NCBI GenBank assembly: GCA_938045805.1
Contig: CALIBL010000006.1
Span: forward strand, 1 to 64,000
Length of the DNA stretch: 64,000 bases
Origin: an uncultured Rubripirellula sp.
GTDB taxonomy: Bacteria; Planctomycetota; Planctomycetia; Pirellulales; Pirellulaceae
Direction: 5' to 3'
Part shown: positions 42,984 to 51,895 of the stretch, in pieces
Numbering within the stretch: the stretch's first letter is position 1
Layout of the letters: each line of letters begins with the position of its first letter
Notes under the pieces: model-generated
Told to the model about the DNA's origin: nothing
What the model saw: only the letters and a program-made list of their open reading frames with translations
The model's database searches: none
Made by a program: the position numbers and the translations under genes

Positions 42984-44222
42984 TTAGTGAATGCAGTAAA
43001 GTGTCGACCGACTCCTCAAGATCAGAGTGTTTCCGACCACAGCTGGCGAAGCCATGTAACCATCGCCAAGTTGAGTCGTGGAGACCGGGCGGAATTCATC
43101 GCCCGGAGTAAACACTGTGATCTCCCCATCCATCCCAAAGCAGTAAATCTTCCCACCAGCATAGATGGGAGACGCCGCGTACTTTCCATCGATGCGAGTC
43201 TGCCAGAACACCTCGCCCGACTTTGAGTCACGACAGGTAACAATTCCGTCGTCACTGTTCATGTAGAGTTTCCCGTCAATCACCAACGCTGATGACTTTT
43301 TGGCGACTGCCCGCTCAGCGCTCCACGCGACATGACTCTCAGTCACGTCTCCGGCCCCTTCCGGACTGACAGCCACCATCGCGCCCATGCCATTGCTGAT
43401 GAATACCAGCCCATCTCGAAAGATCGGACGAGCTGACGCATTCATCCCCTGATGATAGACGGTCCAAATCGGTTCACCTGAATCAATATCGTAAGCGACT
43501 GTCGCAATCGCACTGGGATACACAAGAATGGATTGCTGGTTGACGTCGATCACGCTGGCAGTCCCGTATGCCTTTTTGAGGTCACCATTGTCTGTACCGT
43601 ACTCAATTTCACGGTCGCGTTTCCAAACGGTTTTGCCGGTCGCCTTATCAAGGGCAACAACATACTGAACGTCGAATCCGTCATAGGCCACGAACAGTTT
43701 CCCATCACGTAGAATTGGCGAGGAAGCGGGCCCACGATGATGGTCGCAAACAAAATCACGCCGTTCCCAGATCACATCGAATGATCGAGTATCAAGGCAA
43801 GCGGTAAGGTAGCTTCCAAAATGCACATACACGCGTCCCTCTTCAATTACAGGAGTCGGTGAGGCGTAACTATTCATCGGATGGCAAAATGCCGGCTCAT
43901 CATTCTTGACGAGGACCCTGTCAAGCAGAACCTTTCCATCAGTCTTACGAACGCACAAAACGGACATCTCAGTTCCGTCTTCTTTGGCCGTGGTTAACCA
44001 GATTTGATCACCCCAAACGACCGGAGAGGACCAACCCTTGCCGTGAATTGGAACCTTCCAAGCAACTGATTCCTCTGTGATCTCAGACGGCAAAAGGGAC
44101 TCACTTGCCTGTCCATCACCCGTTGGCCCGCGAAACTCCGGCCAATTCTCCGCCGCTGCCACCTGCATCACAACGGGAAAAAAAATGGACGCGAGTGAAA
44201 GCAAAATCTGGTGGAACCGCAT
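42984..44222 (-). CDS. Exported PQQ-like beta-propeller protein
   Basis: 412 residues, signal peptide MRFHQILLSLASIFFPVVMQVAAA. ENWPEFRGPTGDG is the standard opening of planctomycete secreted propellers. Repeated blades end in motifs such as WKVPIHGKGWSSPVVWGDQIWLTT, VYVHFGSYLTACLDTRSFDVIWERRD, LFVAYDGFDVQYVVALDKATGKTVWKRD and VFWQTRIDGKYAASPIYAGGKIYCF, the PQQ-enzyme repeat pattern. No dehydrogenase active-site residues or heme motif are seen, so it is more likely a binding scaffold related to BamB than a quinoprotein enzyme. A Shine-Dalgarno (AAGGT) lies ten bases before the ATG. Confidence 0.86.
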   Translation of the reverse strand: MRFHQILLSLASIFFPVVMQVAAAENWPEFRGPTGDGQASESLLPSEITEESVAWKVPIHGKGWSSPVVWGDQIWLTTAKEDGTEMSVLCVRKTDGKVLLDRVLVKNDEPAFCHPMNSYASPTPVIEEGRVYVHFGSYLTACLDTRSFDVIWERRDFVCDHHRGPASSPILRDGKLFVAYDGFDVQYVVALDKATGKTVWKRDREIEYGTDNGDLKKAYGTASVIDVNQQSILVYPSAIATVAYDIDSGEPIWTVYHQGMNASARPIFRDGLVFISNGMGAMVAVSPEGAGDVTESHVAWSAERAVAKKSSALVIDGKLYMNSDDGIVTCRDSKSGEVFWQTRIDGKYAASPIYAGGKIYCFGMDGEITVFTPGDEFRPVSTTQLGDGYMASPAVVGNTLILRSRSTLYCIH

Positions 44223-44337
44223 GTCATTCGACCTTGAAAAACCTACAAACTAACCCGCCAAATGCAGTCCTTCGGCTTGACCTATTGGCCACAATTATCG
44301 CCGTAGGACAAATGATCACGCATGTTGATCAATCGCC

Positions 44338-44865
44338 TCACTTTTTCGCAATTCCCAGTGCGGCGAGTTTTGCCGCAATGTCCTTGCCGTGCGTTGTTGT
44401 TTTGACGGATCGGTCAATGAAAAGCACTTTTCCGTCTAAGCCAACATAATATGTCCAGCGATTCGTAAAGCCTCGATCGTTTAAAACGCCCAGCTTTCCC
44501 GATAGATCTTTCTTCGGATCGCTGAGGATCGGATAGTCCAAATCCAAGCTGGTGGCAAAATCGGTGTTTTTCCCAACCGGATCGACACTCGCTGTGAAGT
44601 ATGCAACGTCATACGCTCGCAATTCCCCACCGAACTCCCGCATCGATTTACATTCTTTTGTGCATCCACCAGTAAACGCCTTGGGAAACCATGCAATCAC
44701 ATAGGCTCGCTTTCCCTCAAGGTCTGCTGAACGATACGTCACACCGTCACTGCCAACCAATTCGAAGGCCGGCATCTTATCGCCCACCTTCACTTCGGCC
44801 TGCATCGCCGATGGCTGAGCGAAAAAGACAACGAATGTAGCAGCGATCAAAATCAAACGATTCAT
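44338..44865 (-). CDS. Exported peroxiredoxin (AhpC/TSA, PrxQ-like)
   Basis: 175 residues with AGGAG before the ATG and a signal peptide (MNRLILIAATFVVFFAQPSAMQA). The peroxidatic Cys is in WFPKAFTGGCTKEC (Cys68). A second Cys follows four positions later (Cys72), whereas classic PrxQ/Bcp proteins have it five positions later. DLDYPILSDPKKDLSGKLGVL and RWTYYVGLDGKVLFID match the Bcp group. It reduces peroxides, here probably in the periplasm, using an unidentified thiol partner. It is 115 bases upstream of the propeller gene on the same strand and may share its transcript. Confidence 0.88.
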   Translation of the reverse strand: MNRLILIAATFVVFFAQPSAMQAEVKVGDKMPAFELVGSDGVTYRSADLEGKRAYVIAWFPKAFTGGCTKECKSMREFGGELRAYDVAYFTASVDPVGKNTDFATSLDLDYPILSDPKKDLSGKLGVLNDRGFTNRWTYYVGLDGKVLFIDRSVKTTTHGKDIAAKLAALGIAKK

Positions 44866-44979
44866 CTAATTCAAGCTCCTGTGAAAGTTCAAATCATTGA
44901 CCACTGCAATCTCGTCGCCAAAGCCGGTCGCAGTGAGCTAAGTGTCCAAAACCATTGTTTCAACGGATGTTCCGATGAA

Positions 44980-45897
44980 TCAGCCCAACTGATCCAAATG
45001 TGCCTTGCTCTGCTGGATACTCTTGATCGGATGCGGTGAATGATCCTGTTCGACATGGCAGTGTTCCACTTCAGCGGCCAACGCGGCCTCGAGAATCGGA
45101 ACCATGGGAATCTTACCGTCTCCCAATTCCTCAAAAGCATCCTGAGGAACCGAGCCGAAGTTAGGCGTCTTCTCGGACTTACCGAGGTCTTTGAGGTGCA
45201 ACTGAGAAACTCGCCCTTTTAAACTCCGAACCAGACCAGCGGCGTCGCGACCGCCAACCTCGACCCAAAACACATCGACTTCAAACTTCATTTTTTCGGA
45301 GAAACGCTCGATCATGACGTCATATCCGCATTTCCCACCATCCTTAGGCTCAAATTCAAACGCATGATTATGATAAGCAAGTTGGATCCCATGCTTCGCA
45401 GCTTTCTCTGCAGCCTCATTGAACCGATCGGCGAGCATTCGGTAATCGTCCAAGGTCTCTCGAACTTCTCCCTGTAGGTAGGGAATCACAAGATGGGATA
45501 AACCGTGTGCCTTGGCCGAATCAAGAATGCTGTCAAAAGATGGAACGTCTTTGCGACTTGGATCAACCACTGAATCCCAGGCAAAATGACTGGAATTCAC
45601 CTGCATTCCGCACTTCTTTGCTTCAGCGATCATTTCATCGGCGTTGGGGAACCCGTACGGCTCTACCTGCTTATAACCTGCCTCGGCTACCGCTTGAATC
45701 GTTGACTTCACGTCCTTGCCGATTTCATTCCGGAGCGTATAGAGCTGAATTCCAATTTGCGAACGATAACGCTCCACTGCCGCGTGATTCACTGTACTCT
45801 CCGATGCCTTTTCGAGTGCTTGAAGGTAAGCTCCCTTCGATGCAGCTAAAGTGGCCGCAAGTCCAACACCAGCCCTTAAGCAATCACGTCTTTGCAT
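44980..45897 (-). CDS. Exported sugar phosphate isomerase/epimerase-like TIM-barrel protein
   Basis: 305 residues from the ATG at 45897, chosen because AAAGG lies seven bases upstream; the track's ATG five codons earlier has no room for a Shine-Dalgarno. The N-terminus MQRRDCLRAGVGLAATLAAS is a twin-arginine-like signal. The barrel belongs to the AP-endonuclease-2/xylose-isomerase-like family: IGIQLYTLRNEIGKD, GYKQVEPYGF, HGIQLAYHNHAFEFEP (metal His), FEVDVFWVEVGG and LHLKDLG (metal site), then a Glu/His-containing C-terminal (HCHVEQDHSPHP). Planctomycetes secrete many such proteins, presumably for sugar conversion; the substrate is unknown. Confidence 0.85.
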   Translation of the reverse strand: MQRRDCLRAGVGLAATLAASKGAYLQALEKASESTVNHAAVERYRSQIGIQLYTLRNEIGKDVKSTIQAVAEAGYKQVEPYGFPNADEMIAEAKKCGMQVNSSHFAWDSVVDPSRKDVPSFDSILDSAKAHGLSHLVIPYLQGEVRETLDDYRMLADRFNEAAEKAAKHGIQLAYHNHAFEFEPKDGGKCGYDVMIERFSEKMKFEVDVFWVEVGGRDAAGLVRSLKGRVSQLHLKDLGKSEKTPNFGSVPQDAFEELGDGKIPMVPILEAALAAEVEHCHVEQDHSPHPIKSIQQSKAHLDQLG

Positions 45898-46079
45898 CAC
45901 CAAACCTTTCATCCTTTTATCGAATTCGCTAAAAACTCCTAGGCTCCGAAGTATACCAGATGGAACCCACAGAACGTCAACAATCGAGTCACAAATGTCG
46001 GTCCACCCGTATCGTACAGTGCCGCTAGGGGACGCTTAAACGGACTCAATTTTTCACCTAACTCAACGGTCAGTTCGGC

Positions 46080-47300
46080 TTGCTCCAGAAGAAAACCTTA
46101 TCGTTCCCACACCACATCCTGAGCGGAACCGAACCCGCTGGCGTTGCGAGAATTCAATCACCCCAACTTTATCAAGCCTTGGCGAGTTCCTCCGCCGACG
46201 TCGTCGCGGGGCTACAGAAACGCGGCGTTGCCAAAATCCTGTATATCCATGGCACTTTTGCTGGGAACGATCTCACTGGTCTAGCTCGTAACCTAGGTCG
46301 CCTCTCACCGTCGCTGACACGGCAATTGCGAATCGACCAGACAATCAAAGAGTGGTCAAAACGGAGCGTTGACAGCCTCTCTGGATCACAGGGAAACTTT
46401 CCTGAAGCCTACGTAACTCAAGTCAACCAATTTCTCCAATCGGGTCAGTCCGACTCCAACATTGGCTCAATCGAAGCAAGTCGCTTTGCTTGGTCTGGGG
46501 AGAATCATCACCTGGGTCGGCTGCATGGATCGCTCAGCCTGCACCAAACCTTACGAGATTTAAAAAGCCAGTTGCAGGAGAATCAGCGAATTCTAATCTT
46601 CTCGCACAGTCATGGCGGTAACCTGTTGGCATTGCTAACGCTCCTCGCCGAATCCAACGCCAAGGTGAAACGCAAACTACTTCGGCATCTGTCGATCTCC
46701 ACACCGGTTGCCCCACCCACCGCAGTGAGTCCACATTTGGGCGATTCACAGAACCCAAACGCGGTGAACGATCTAGCAACCCTCCTCAACCATTGCTCAG
46801 ACCTTCCAAACCTTGACGTCATCACGCTAGGAACTCCACTTAGGTATCGCTGGTCATCGCATCCGCAAAGAAAGATCCTACACCTCATTAATCATCAGGT
46901 GGTCGACCCCAAACAACCGACACGAACTGCATTCCCTAGCCTGTTGAAGCCGCTCGACCTACGCACTCTTGGGGATTTGATCCAACAGCTGGGTATAGGC
47001 GGTTCCGATTTCATTCCGGCAATGCTGACCCCGACAGAGATCAAACAGGAGAAAAAACTCGCCAAGATTCTCGAGTCATCCGTTCGTCGCAAAGATTACT
47101 TTAAGAAGCTTTCGTTGGGTCGTCGGGAGTCGCGTGACGGCGAATCAATTTTGATGGACTACACGCAAATCGAACCACTCGAATCTCAGAAACTGCTCGG
47201 GCACGCCGTGTACACACTTGATCGACTCATTCCTTTCCACCTTGCTCTGGCGTCGCGAGAACTGAATCAAGATCAGCAAAGCGAATTCACCACCGACTAA
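46080..47300 (+). CDS. Alpha/beta-hydrolase (lipase-like) protein
   Basis: About 406 residues. The start is uncertain: the track uses a TTG and no ATG exists in the first 310 codons, so a TTG or GTG start is needed. Hydrolase features are ILYIHGTFAGNDLTGLARNLGRL (oxyanion strand-turn) and the nucleophile elbow ILIFSHSHGGNLLALLTLL (S-H-S-H-G, in place of GxSxG). A later ITLGTPLRYRW strand is typical of lipases of the class 3/DUF-like group. There is no signal peptide, so it is probably cytoplasmic. It is convergent with the OleC-type gene: the two stop codons directly abut (TAATTA at 47298-47303). Confidence 0.72.
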   Translation: MLQKKTLSFPHHILSGTEPAGVARIQSPQLYQALASSSADVVAGLQKRGVAKILYIHGTFAGNDLTGLARNLGRLSPSLTRQLRIDQTIKEWSKRSVDSLSGSQGNFPEAYVTQVNQFLQSGQSDSNIGSIEASRFAWSGENHHLGRLHGSLSLHQTLRDLKSQLQENQRILIFSHSHGGNLLALLTLLAESNAKVKRKLLRHLSISTPVAPPTAVSPHLGDSQNPNAVNDLATLLNHCSDLPNLDVITLGTPLRYRWSSHPQRKILHLINHQVVDPKQPTRTAFPSLLKPLDLRTLGDLIQQLGIGGSDFIPAMLTPTEIKQEKKLAKILESSVRRKDYFKKLSLGRRESRDGESILMDYTQIEPLESQKLLGHAVYTLDRLIPFHLALASRELNQDQQSEFTTD

Positions 47301-48977
47301 TTAGAGATCGTACTCCGCTGTGAGTTGCTCACGAAAGATCTTGCTGTTGTGACGAATGTCAACGGGCAGTGGTTCGGTACGGATCTCAACTCGCTTGATG
47401 CGGCGCGTGATCGGGTTCCGTTCAGCGAGCGCGAGCAGTTCATTGGCAAGCGACTCCCGATCTTCTGGGCTTGAATCAGCGAACTCGGGGTGCAATTCGA
47501 CGAGAATTACTGGTACCTGTTGTCCCTTTTGCCCAAGTCCAATCAGGGCCGATCGATAAACTTTTGGATGTGAATTAAAAATCGCCTCGCACGGAATGGT
47601 GTAGAGCGTGCGTTCGGGCGTCACCACACGATGAGCTTTTCGCCCACAAAACCAAAAACGATCTCTTGCATCCAAATAACCCACGTCACCCATCCGATGC
47701 CAAACTCGATCCCCATCGGACACTTTGTGTAGTTCATTCTGATCGGAACGAACCACATATTTCTTGGTGACCATAGGGCCGGTGACCATCAATTCTCCGA
47801 TCCTTCCCCTCGGTAATTCAGTGGTTTGTCGAATGTCGGTGATTGGCTCGTCCGAAATCTCGATCACTCGCCAATCGGCACCTTCGAATCGACTTCCGAC
47901 ACAGGTGCCTTTTCCCTTCGATGAGGCAGGTCCCGTTTCACTAATAATTTCACGCGACTCAATCGAGGCGATAGGCAACGCTTCCGTTGCACCATACGGA
48001 GTGACAATCTCAGCGTCTTCGTGTACCAATTTTCGCAGTCGCTCAAGTGTCTCGGCCGGAACAGGCGCTCCTGCAGAGAGAATTCTTTTCAAGGTCGGAA
48101 ACGGGCGTTCCGCATCAGTGGCTTCGGCCCAACGCACAACACGATTCCAGAGGGCAGGTGAACCAAAAGCCTGATCGATCTCCCATTGATTCACAGCTTC
48201 AATCAATCGCTGAGGGTTAACTTCGGCGGGACGGGTCGGATCCATATCAGGAATGATGGTCGTCACCCCCATCACCGCATCGAATAAACCAAATAGTGGA
48301 AAACACGCCAAATCTTTTGATCCGCGATGGATGTCATATCGTTCACGAATGCGATCGATTTGCGAATGGAAAGTCCCGTGGGTGTAGAGCACGCCTTTGG
48401 GAGGCCCCGTACTACCGGTGGTGAAAATCACCGCGGCGGGATCATCCATCTCGCGGTGGATCACCGCGTTTGCAGTACCCTCACCGCTGCCCATCGCGAG
48501 AATCTGGTTCAGTGTCCTGCCGCCCCAAAACCAACGGCGTCCCACCGTCACATTCCACCTAGCGGATGGAAAACGCTTTCGCAACAGCGTTCGAATCGCT
48601 TGAGCCTTGGGTATCCCAACGAACCCATCCGGCTCACTCTCGCTCAAACAACGAACAAGGTGTCGCCTCCCCATGCCGGGATCAATTAATACCACCACAA
48701 CACCAGCCTTCAGCAGCGCAAAAACCAGCTCAATAAATTGCCCACTGAACGGAACGAGCATCACTAGCCGCATCCCCGGCTTGATCCCCCAAGCGGCCAG
48801 CCCTCGTGCGATCTCATCACTTCGACGGTCAAGTGCATCGAACGTCGTTGCGCGATAACTTCTGGTTCCATCTATCTGAACTGCGCCGCAGGGTTCCGCA
48901 ATCGCTATTGCACTGGGCATTAGCGAAGCAACCGTTTTGAGCCTTGCAGCAACGTTTGGTTGGAAAGTCTTACTCAT
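47301..48977 (-). CDS. oleC: OleC-type AMP-dependent synthetase (beta-lactone synthetase family)
   Basis: 558 residues. Adenylation motifs are IFTTGSTGPPKGVLYTHGTF (P-loop, A3), TPYGATEALPIAS (A5), HRMGDVGYLDARDRFWFCGRK (A7-A8) and C-terminal DIRHNSKIFREQL with the catalytic Lys. CFPLFGLFDAVMGVTTIIPDMDPTRPAEVNP and HRVVTPERTLYTIPCEAIFNSHP are the hallmarks of OleC, which turns 2-alkyl-3-hydroxy acids into beta-lactones in head-to-head hydrocarbon synthesis. No oleA, oleB or oleD is seen here. Its ATG overlaps the stop of the upstream ATP-grasp gene by four bases, so it is the third gene of the mch operon. The reaction in this setting is unknown. Confidence 0.85.
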   Translation of the reverse strand: MSKTFQPNVAARLKTVASLMPSAIAIAEPCGAVQIDGTRSYRATTFDALDRRSDEIARGLAAWGIKPGMRLVMLVPFSGQFIELVFALLKAGVVVVLIDPGMGRRHLVRCLSESEPDGFVGIPKAQAIRTLLRKRFPSARWNVTVGRRWFWGGRTLNQILAMGSGEGTANAVIHREMDDPAAVIFTTGSTGPPKGVLYTHGTFHSQIDRIRERYDIHRGSKDLACFPLFGLFDAVMGVTTIIPDMDPTRPAEVNPQRLIEAVNQWEIDQAFGSPALWNRVVRWAEATDAERPFPTLKRILSAGAPVPAETLERLRKLVHEDAEIVTPYGATEALPIASIESREIISETGPASSKGKGTCVGSRFEGADWRVIEISDEPITDIRQTTELPRGRIGELMVTGPMVTKKYVVRSDQNELHKVSDGDRVWHRMGDVGYLDARDRFWFCGRKAHRVVTPERTLYTIPCEAIFNSHPKVYRSALIGLGQKGQQVPVILVELHPEFADSSPEDRESLANELLALAERNPITRRIKRVEIRTEPLPVDIRHNSKIFREQLTAEYDL

Positions 48978-49951
48978 CTGTGTGACCTCGACTCCGCTGC
49001 GGCTACAAGGGATGCAACAATTTTGTCCGCGATCGAGTACGGCACAACGCTCTGAGCGCCCTTCCAGCCGGGTATTGCATTGACCTCAATGACGCAAGGC
49101 GTACCAACACTAGTCTCCAGTACGTCAACGGCGGCATAGGTCAGGTTGAGGCTTTCGCAAATGCTGGCCGCCATAAGTCTCTCGTCTTCGCTGACGCTGA
49201 ACCGCTCCGAAACACCGCCGCCAGAAACATTGGTTCGAAAATCGCTCGGATTGTGTCGGCGCAACCCAATGATCTCATCTCCAATCACCAACAACCGCCG
49301 ATCGATTCCACCGGGTGGTTTGAACTGCTGGATATAAAATGCCGCTCCGACTTGATCCAATGACGCAAAAACATACCAAGCAAGTTCTGCATCGCGGATT
49401 CTCATCACACCACGCCCCTCACCCCCAAAAATCGGTTTCACGACACAATCACCACCCAGTGATTTGAACGCGTCGAGTGCTTCGGACCTCGACTGAACGA
49501 CGATCGTATCGGGAACGGGATAACCCAAGGCTGAAACCCGACTCAATGTGGCGAACTTATCGATTGCTAGTTCTAGTGAACGAGGTGGATTAAGTACCAA
49601 CGGATGCTGACAACTGACGGTCGATCCATCCGGTGTGATACCATCCCGCATCGCATCAGGCCTCAATTCCAAACTTCCACATGCCTGGTCGTGTATCTCA
49701 TGCAACATCGCGAGTCGAAACGTTACCTGCTCGAACGAACCAGCGGGCATGGTACGAGTCAGGATGACGTCATGGTCGTTGACCGGCCCCGTCTCACACT
49801 GAACCTCAAGTCTTCCGTCAACGATGAGCGACCTCATCGACTCGTAACTCGCACAATGAAAGACAACTGACAAGCGCTGACACGCCTTCTCAAGTTCCGT
49901 GGCGTGCCAACCACTTCCCGCGCCAAGACATAAAATACTCAGCTGATTCAT
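48974..49951 (-). CDS. ATP-grasp ligase of RimK/MptN type
   Basis: 325 residues, cytoplasmic. The N-terminal domain begins LSILCLGAGSGWHATEL. The ATP-grasp core shows DKFATLSRVSALGYPVPDTIV (the helix before the glycine-rich loop), CVVKPIFGGEGRGVMRI, FYIQQFKPPGGIDRRLLVIGDEIIGLRRH and the metal site VIEVNAIPGWKG. RimK-family ligases add glutamate to protein or cofactor tails. Homologs in tetrahydromethanopterin gene clusters (MptN in archaea, orf9 in methylotrophs) glutamylate the C1 carrier, and the adjacent mch gene makes that the best guess. It overlaps both neighbours by four bases (ATGA). Confidence 0.85.
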   Translation of the reverse strand: MNQLSILCLGAGSGWHATELEKACQRLSVVFHCASYESMRSLIVDGRLEVQCETGPVNDHDVILTRTMPAGSFEQVTFRLAMLHEIHDQACGSLELRPDAMRDGITPDGSTVSCQHPLVLNPPRSLELAIDKFATLSRVSALGYPVPDTIVVQSRSEALDAFKSLGGDCVVKPIFGGEGRGVMRIRDAELAWYVFASLDQVGAAFYIQQFKPPGGIDRRLLVIGDEIIGLRRHNPSDFRTNVSGGGVSERFSVSEDERLMAASICESLNLTYAAVDVLETSVGTPCVIEVNAIPGWKGAQSVVPYSIADKIVASLVAAAESRSHR

Positions 49952-50895
49952 ACCGAAAAAGACTCTGTGAGAACCCTTAAGTCCAATTGCCCTGAGTCAA
50001 ATGTTTTTCCGCTACGCAGGTTATGAACCGTAACTCTCGCAGGACTGAACAGCAACGGATCGACCTGATAGAAGTCGTAGTTGTAACCTTTGAAGATTTT
50101 CGCAAATGGCTGACCGTAATCTGGTGACGCGCCCGCTGGTACGCGGTCTATCACATCGTCAATCGCTTCGTCATCGTGATCGACCCATAGGGTGACTGTC
50201 GCCCCGTAAAGCATTGCGTCATTGGTCCGCCCGATCCCATCAACAAAATCACCTCGTTTTGCGGGGGGCGGCAACGGTGCAATCCCTGTCGCAGAGACAA
50301 TGGTACCCACATCAAAATGAAGTTCATGCAGTTTATGCATCGCCGTTTCCACACTGCGAGCGACCACCTGAACACTACCGGCAATCGAAGTCGCCGGGGC
50401 CACCGCAAGCTTGACACCACTTCGATCAACACGGCAATCGGTCGCAATCTTGTCGAGAGCAGATTCGTTGGGCAGCACCTCAGTCTCTAAAACTCCCACA
50501 ACCTTCGAAACACGCTCAGAGAGCTTTAACGCCTCAAGCACCTCCTCGCGACCGCGTGCGAGTCTCATCGGTCCCGAACCCATCGCAAAAAAATCTTCGC
50601 CCTTGATGGGCCAACCAGCGTACTGGCAACCGAGGCAACTCATGATGGGCTGGTCGGTCCTAACCCAAACCCCTTGGTTCACAGCGTATTGACCCGCATC
50701 AAGGGGAACGATCTGGACATCCGCCAGATCCCCCATACACAAACGAGCCAGTGCAAGTCCGGCTTCCAATCCACCGGGACACTCGATCCCAGCATCAAAG
50801 ATCTGCACTCCACTGTGCTCCGTCGATGCACACCCGAGGTACTCGGGGGATTCATAGAGTTGCCGGAACTTGAGATGGGATTGTTGGTTGATCAT
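49948..50895 (-). CDS. mch: Methenyltetrahydromethanopterin cyclohydrolase
   Basis: 315 residues, full family length. It converts methenyl- to formyl-tetrahydromethanopterin in the archaeal-type C1 pathway also found in methylotrophs and planctomycetes. Recognised by GIECPGGLEAGLALARLCMGDLADV, VWVRTDQPIMSCLGCQYAGWPI, FFAMGSGPMRLARGREEV, VGVLETEVLP and VVARSVETAMHKLHELHFDV with IVSATGIAPLPPPAK. In planctomycetes this pathway is thought to detoxify formaldehyde. First gene of a three-gene operon joined by ATGA overlaps. The other pathway genes (fae, mtdB, fhc) are not in the window. Confidence 0.94.
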   Translation of the reverse strand: MINQQSHLKFRQLYESPEYLGCASTEHSGVQIFDAGIECPGGLEAGLALARLCMGDLADVQIVPLDAGQYAVNQGVWVRTDQPIMSCLGCQYAGWPIKGEDFFAMGSGPMRLARGREEVLEALKLSERVSKVVGVLETEVLPNESALDKIATDCRVDRSGVKLAVAPATSIAGSVQVVARSVETAMHKLHELHFDVGTIVSATGIAPLPPPAKRGDFVDGIGRTNDAMLYGATVTLWVDHDDEAIDDVIDRVPAGASPDYGQPFAKIFKGYNYDFYQVDPLLFSPARVTVHNLRSGKTFDSGQLDLRVLTESFSV

Positions 50896-51235
50896 GTCTG
50901 AATCGTCTTGAATTCGTCGCTGGTTGTCTAGGCGGTATCGTCACCCCTCAGCCAGCATTCGATGCTGCAACTCACTGGATCACGTGCAAATGGGGAGCGA
51001 CTTAAAGCGAACACGCAAACGCTTTTTCAGCCTACAACCCTCGTCGAGCAATTCAGTGGACAGTGGAACATGATAAGCAATCTCGCGCACCGGCACGGAC
51101 TGGATCGGGACTCGCCTCTCATTTCCCCTCCATGATGTGGAGACAGACCGATGCATGCCCCCTGCCACTTTCAGCCAAAATCGTTCATTATTTTAGATCT
51201 CAGACGATCGTCTCCTGTAATTTCGTGACGTATTT
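50896..51235. other. Intergenic region between divergent mch and def
   Basis: About 340 bases holding both divergent promoters. A 62-codon minus-strand ORF (50980-51168, ending 84 bases before the mch start) has no recognisable family and no Shine-Dalgarno, so I do not call it. No strong hairpins were seen. Confidence 0.4.
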
Positions 51236-51820
51236 ATGTCTCTCAGCATTATCCCGCACCCACATCCGACACTCCGAGTTTGTAGTCGGCCCATCCGAAA
51301 AGTTGATGCACAGCTTCGCAATCTCGTCTCGGAGATGCTCGACCTAATGTACGAAGCTCAAGGCGTTGGGCTCGCTGCTAATCAGGTGAACCTTCCCCTA
51401 AGACTGTTCGTCGCCAACCCCGCTGGTGATCGGGGCGACGGCGAGGAACTCGTTCTAATTAACCCTGAGATCCAATTTCCGAAGGGCAATGAAACCGCGC
51501 AGGAGGGTTGCTTGAGCCTTCCTGGTATCTACGGAAACGTCAAACGACCCAAGAGCATTAAACTTAGTGCCTACGACATCAAGGGAAATTCAATCGAGCG
51601 TGATGTTGATGGTTTCCTCGCTCGCGTCCTCCAGCATGAGAACGATCACCTCAACGGAGTGATGTTTTTCGATCGCATGTCGGCTGAAGCGAAGCGAGAC
51701 ATCGACGACCGAATCACGGAGCTGGAAACTGATTTTCAGAGCAAGCAGGAGACCGGCGGCATCCCCTCCAATACCGAACTCCTCCAACAACTCGAGCCTT
51801 GGTATCAACGCTACTGTTGA
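51236..51820 (+). CDS. def: Peptide deformylase
   Basis: 194 residues. It removes the formyl group from new N-terminal methionines. All three metal motifs are present: GVGLAANQV, EGCLSLPGIYG (ligand Cys) and QHENDHLNGVMF (HExxH-type, HENDH). LINPEIQ is the usual pre-motif strand. The C-terminal extension of about 25 residues (ETGGIPSNTELLQQLEPWYQRYC) is longer than in the short bacterial enzymes. It is 75 bases upstream of fmt in the common def-fmt order. Confidence 0.96.
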   Translation: MSLSIIPHPHPTLRVCSRPIRKVDAQLRNLVSEMLDLMYEAQGVGLAANQVNLPLRLFVANPAGDRGDGEELVLINPEIQFPKGNETAQEGCLSLPGIYGNVKRPKSIKLSAYDIKGNSIERDVDGFLARVLQHENDHLNGVMFFDRMSAEAKRDIDDRITELETDFQSKQETGGIPSNTELLQQLEPWYQRYC

Positions 51821-51895
51821 CTCGAAGCCCTGATAAGCGACGGTGATGACTAAAGTTCAAAACGTACGAACATTGCTTGGCAAGGAGTTGTTGTG

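Noticed and set aside
46080-47300. Lipase-like gene considered as OleB, partner of the OleC-type gene
   Set aside because: OleB proteins are haloalkane-dehalogenase-like with an Asp nucleophile; this protein has a Ser elbow (SHSHGG), is on the opposite strand and has a different length.
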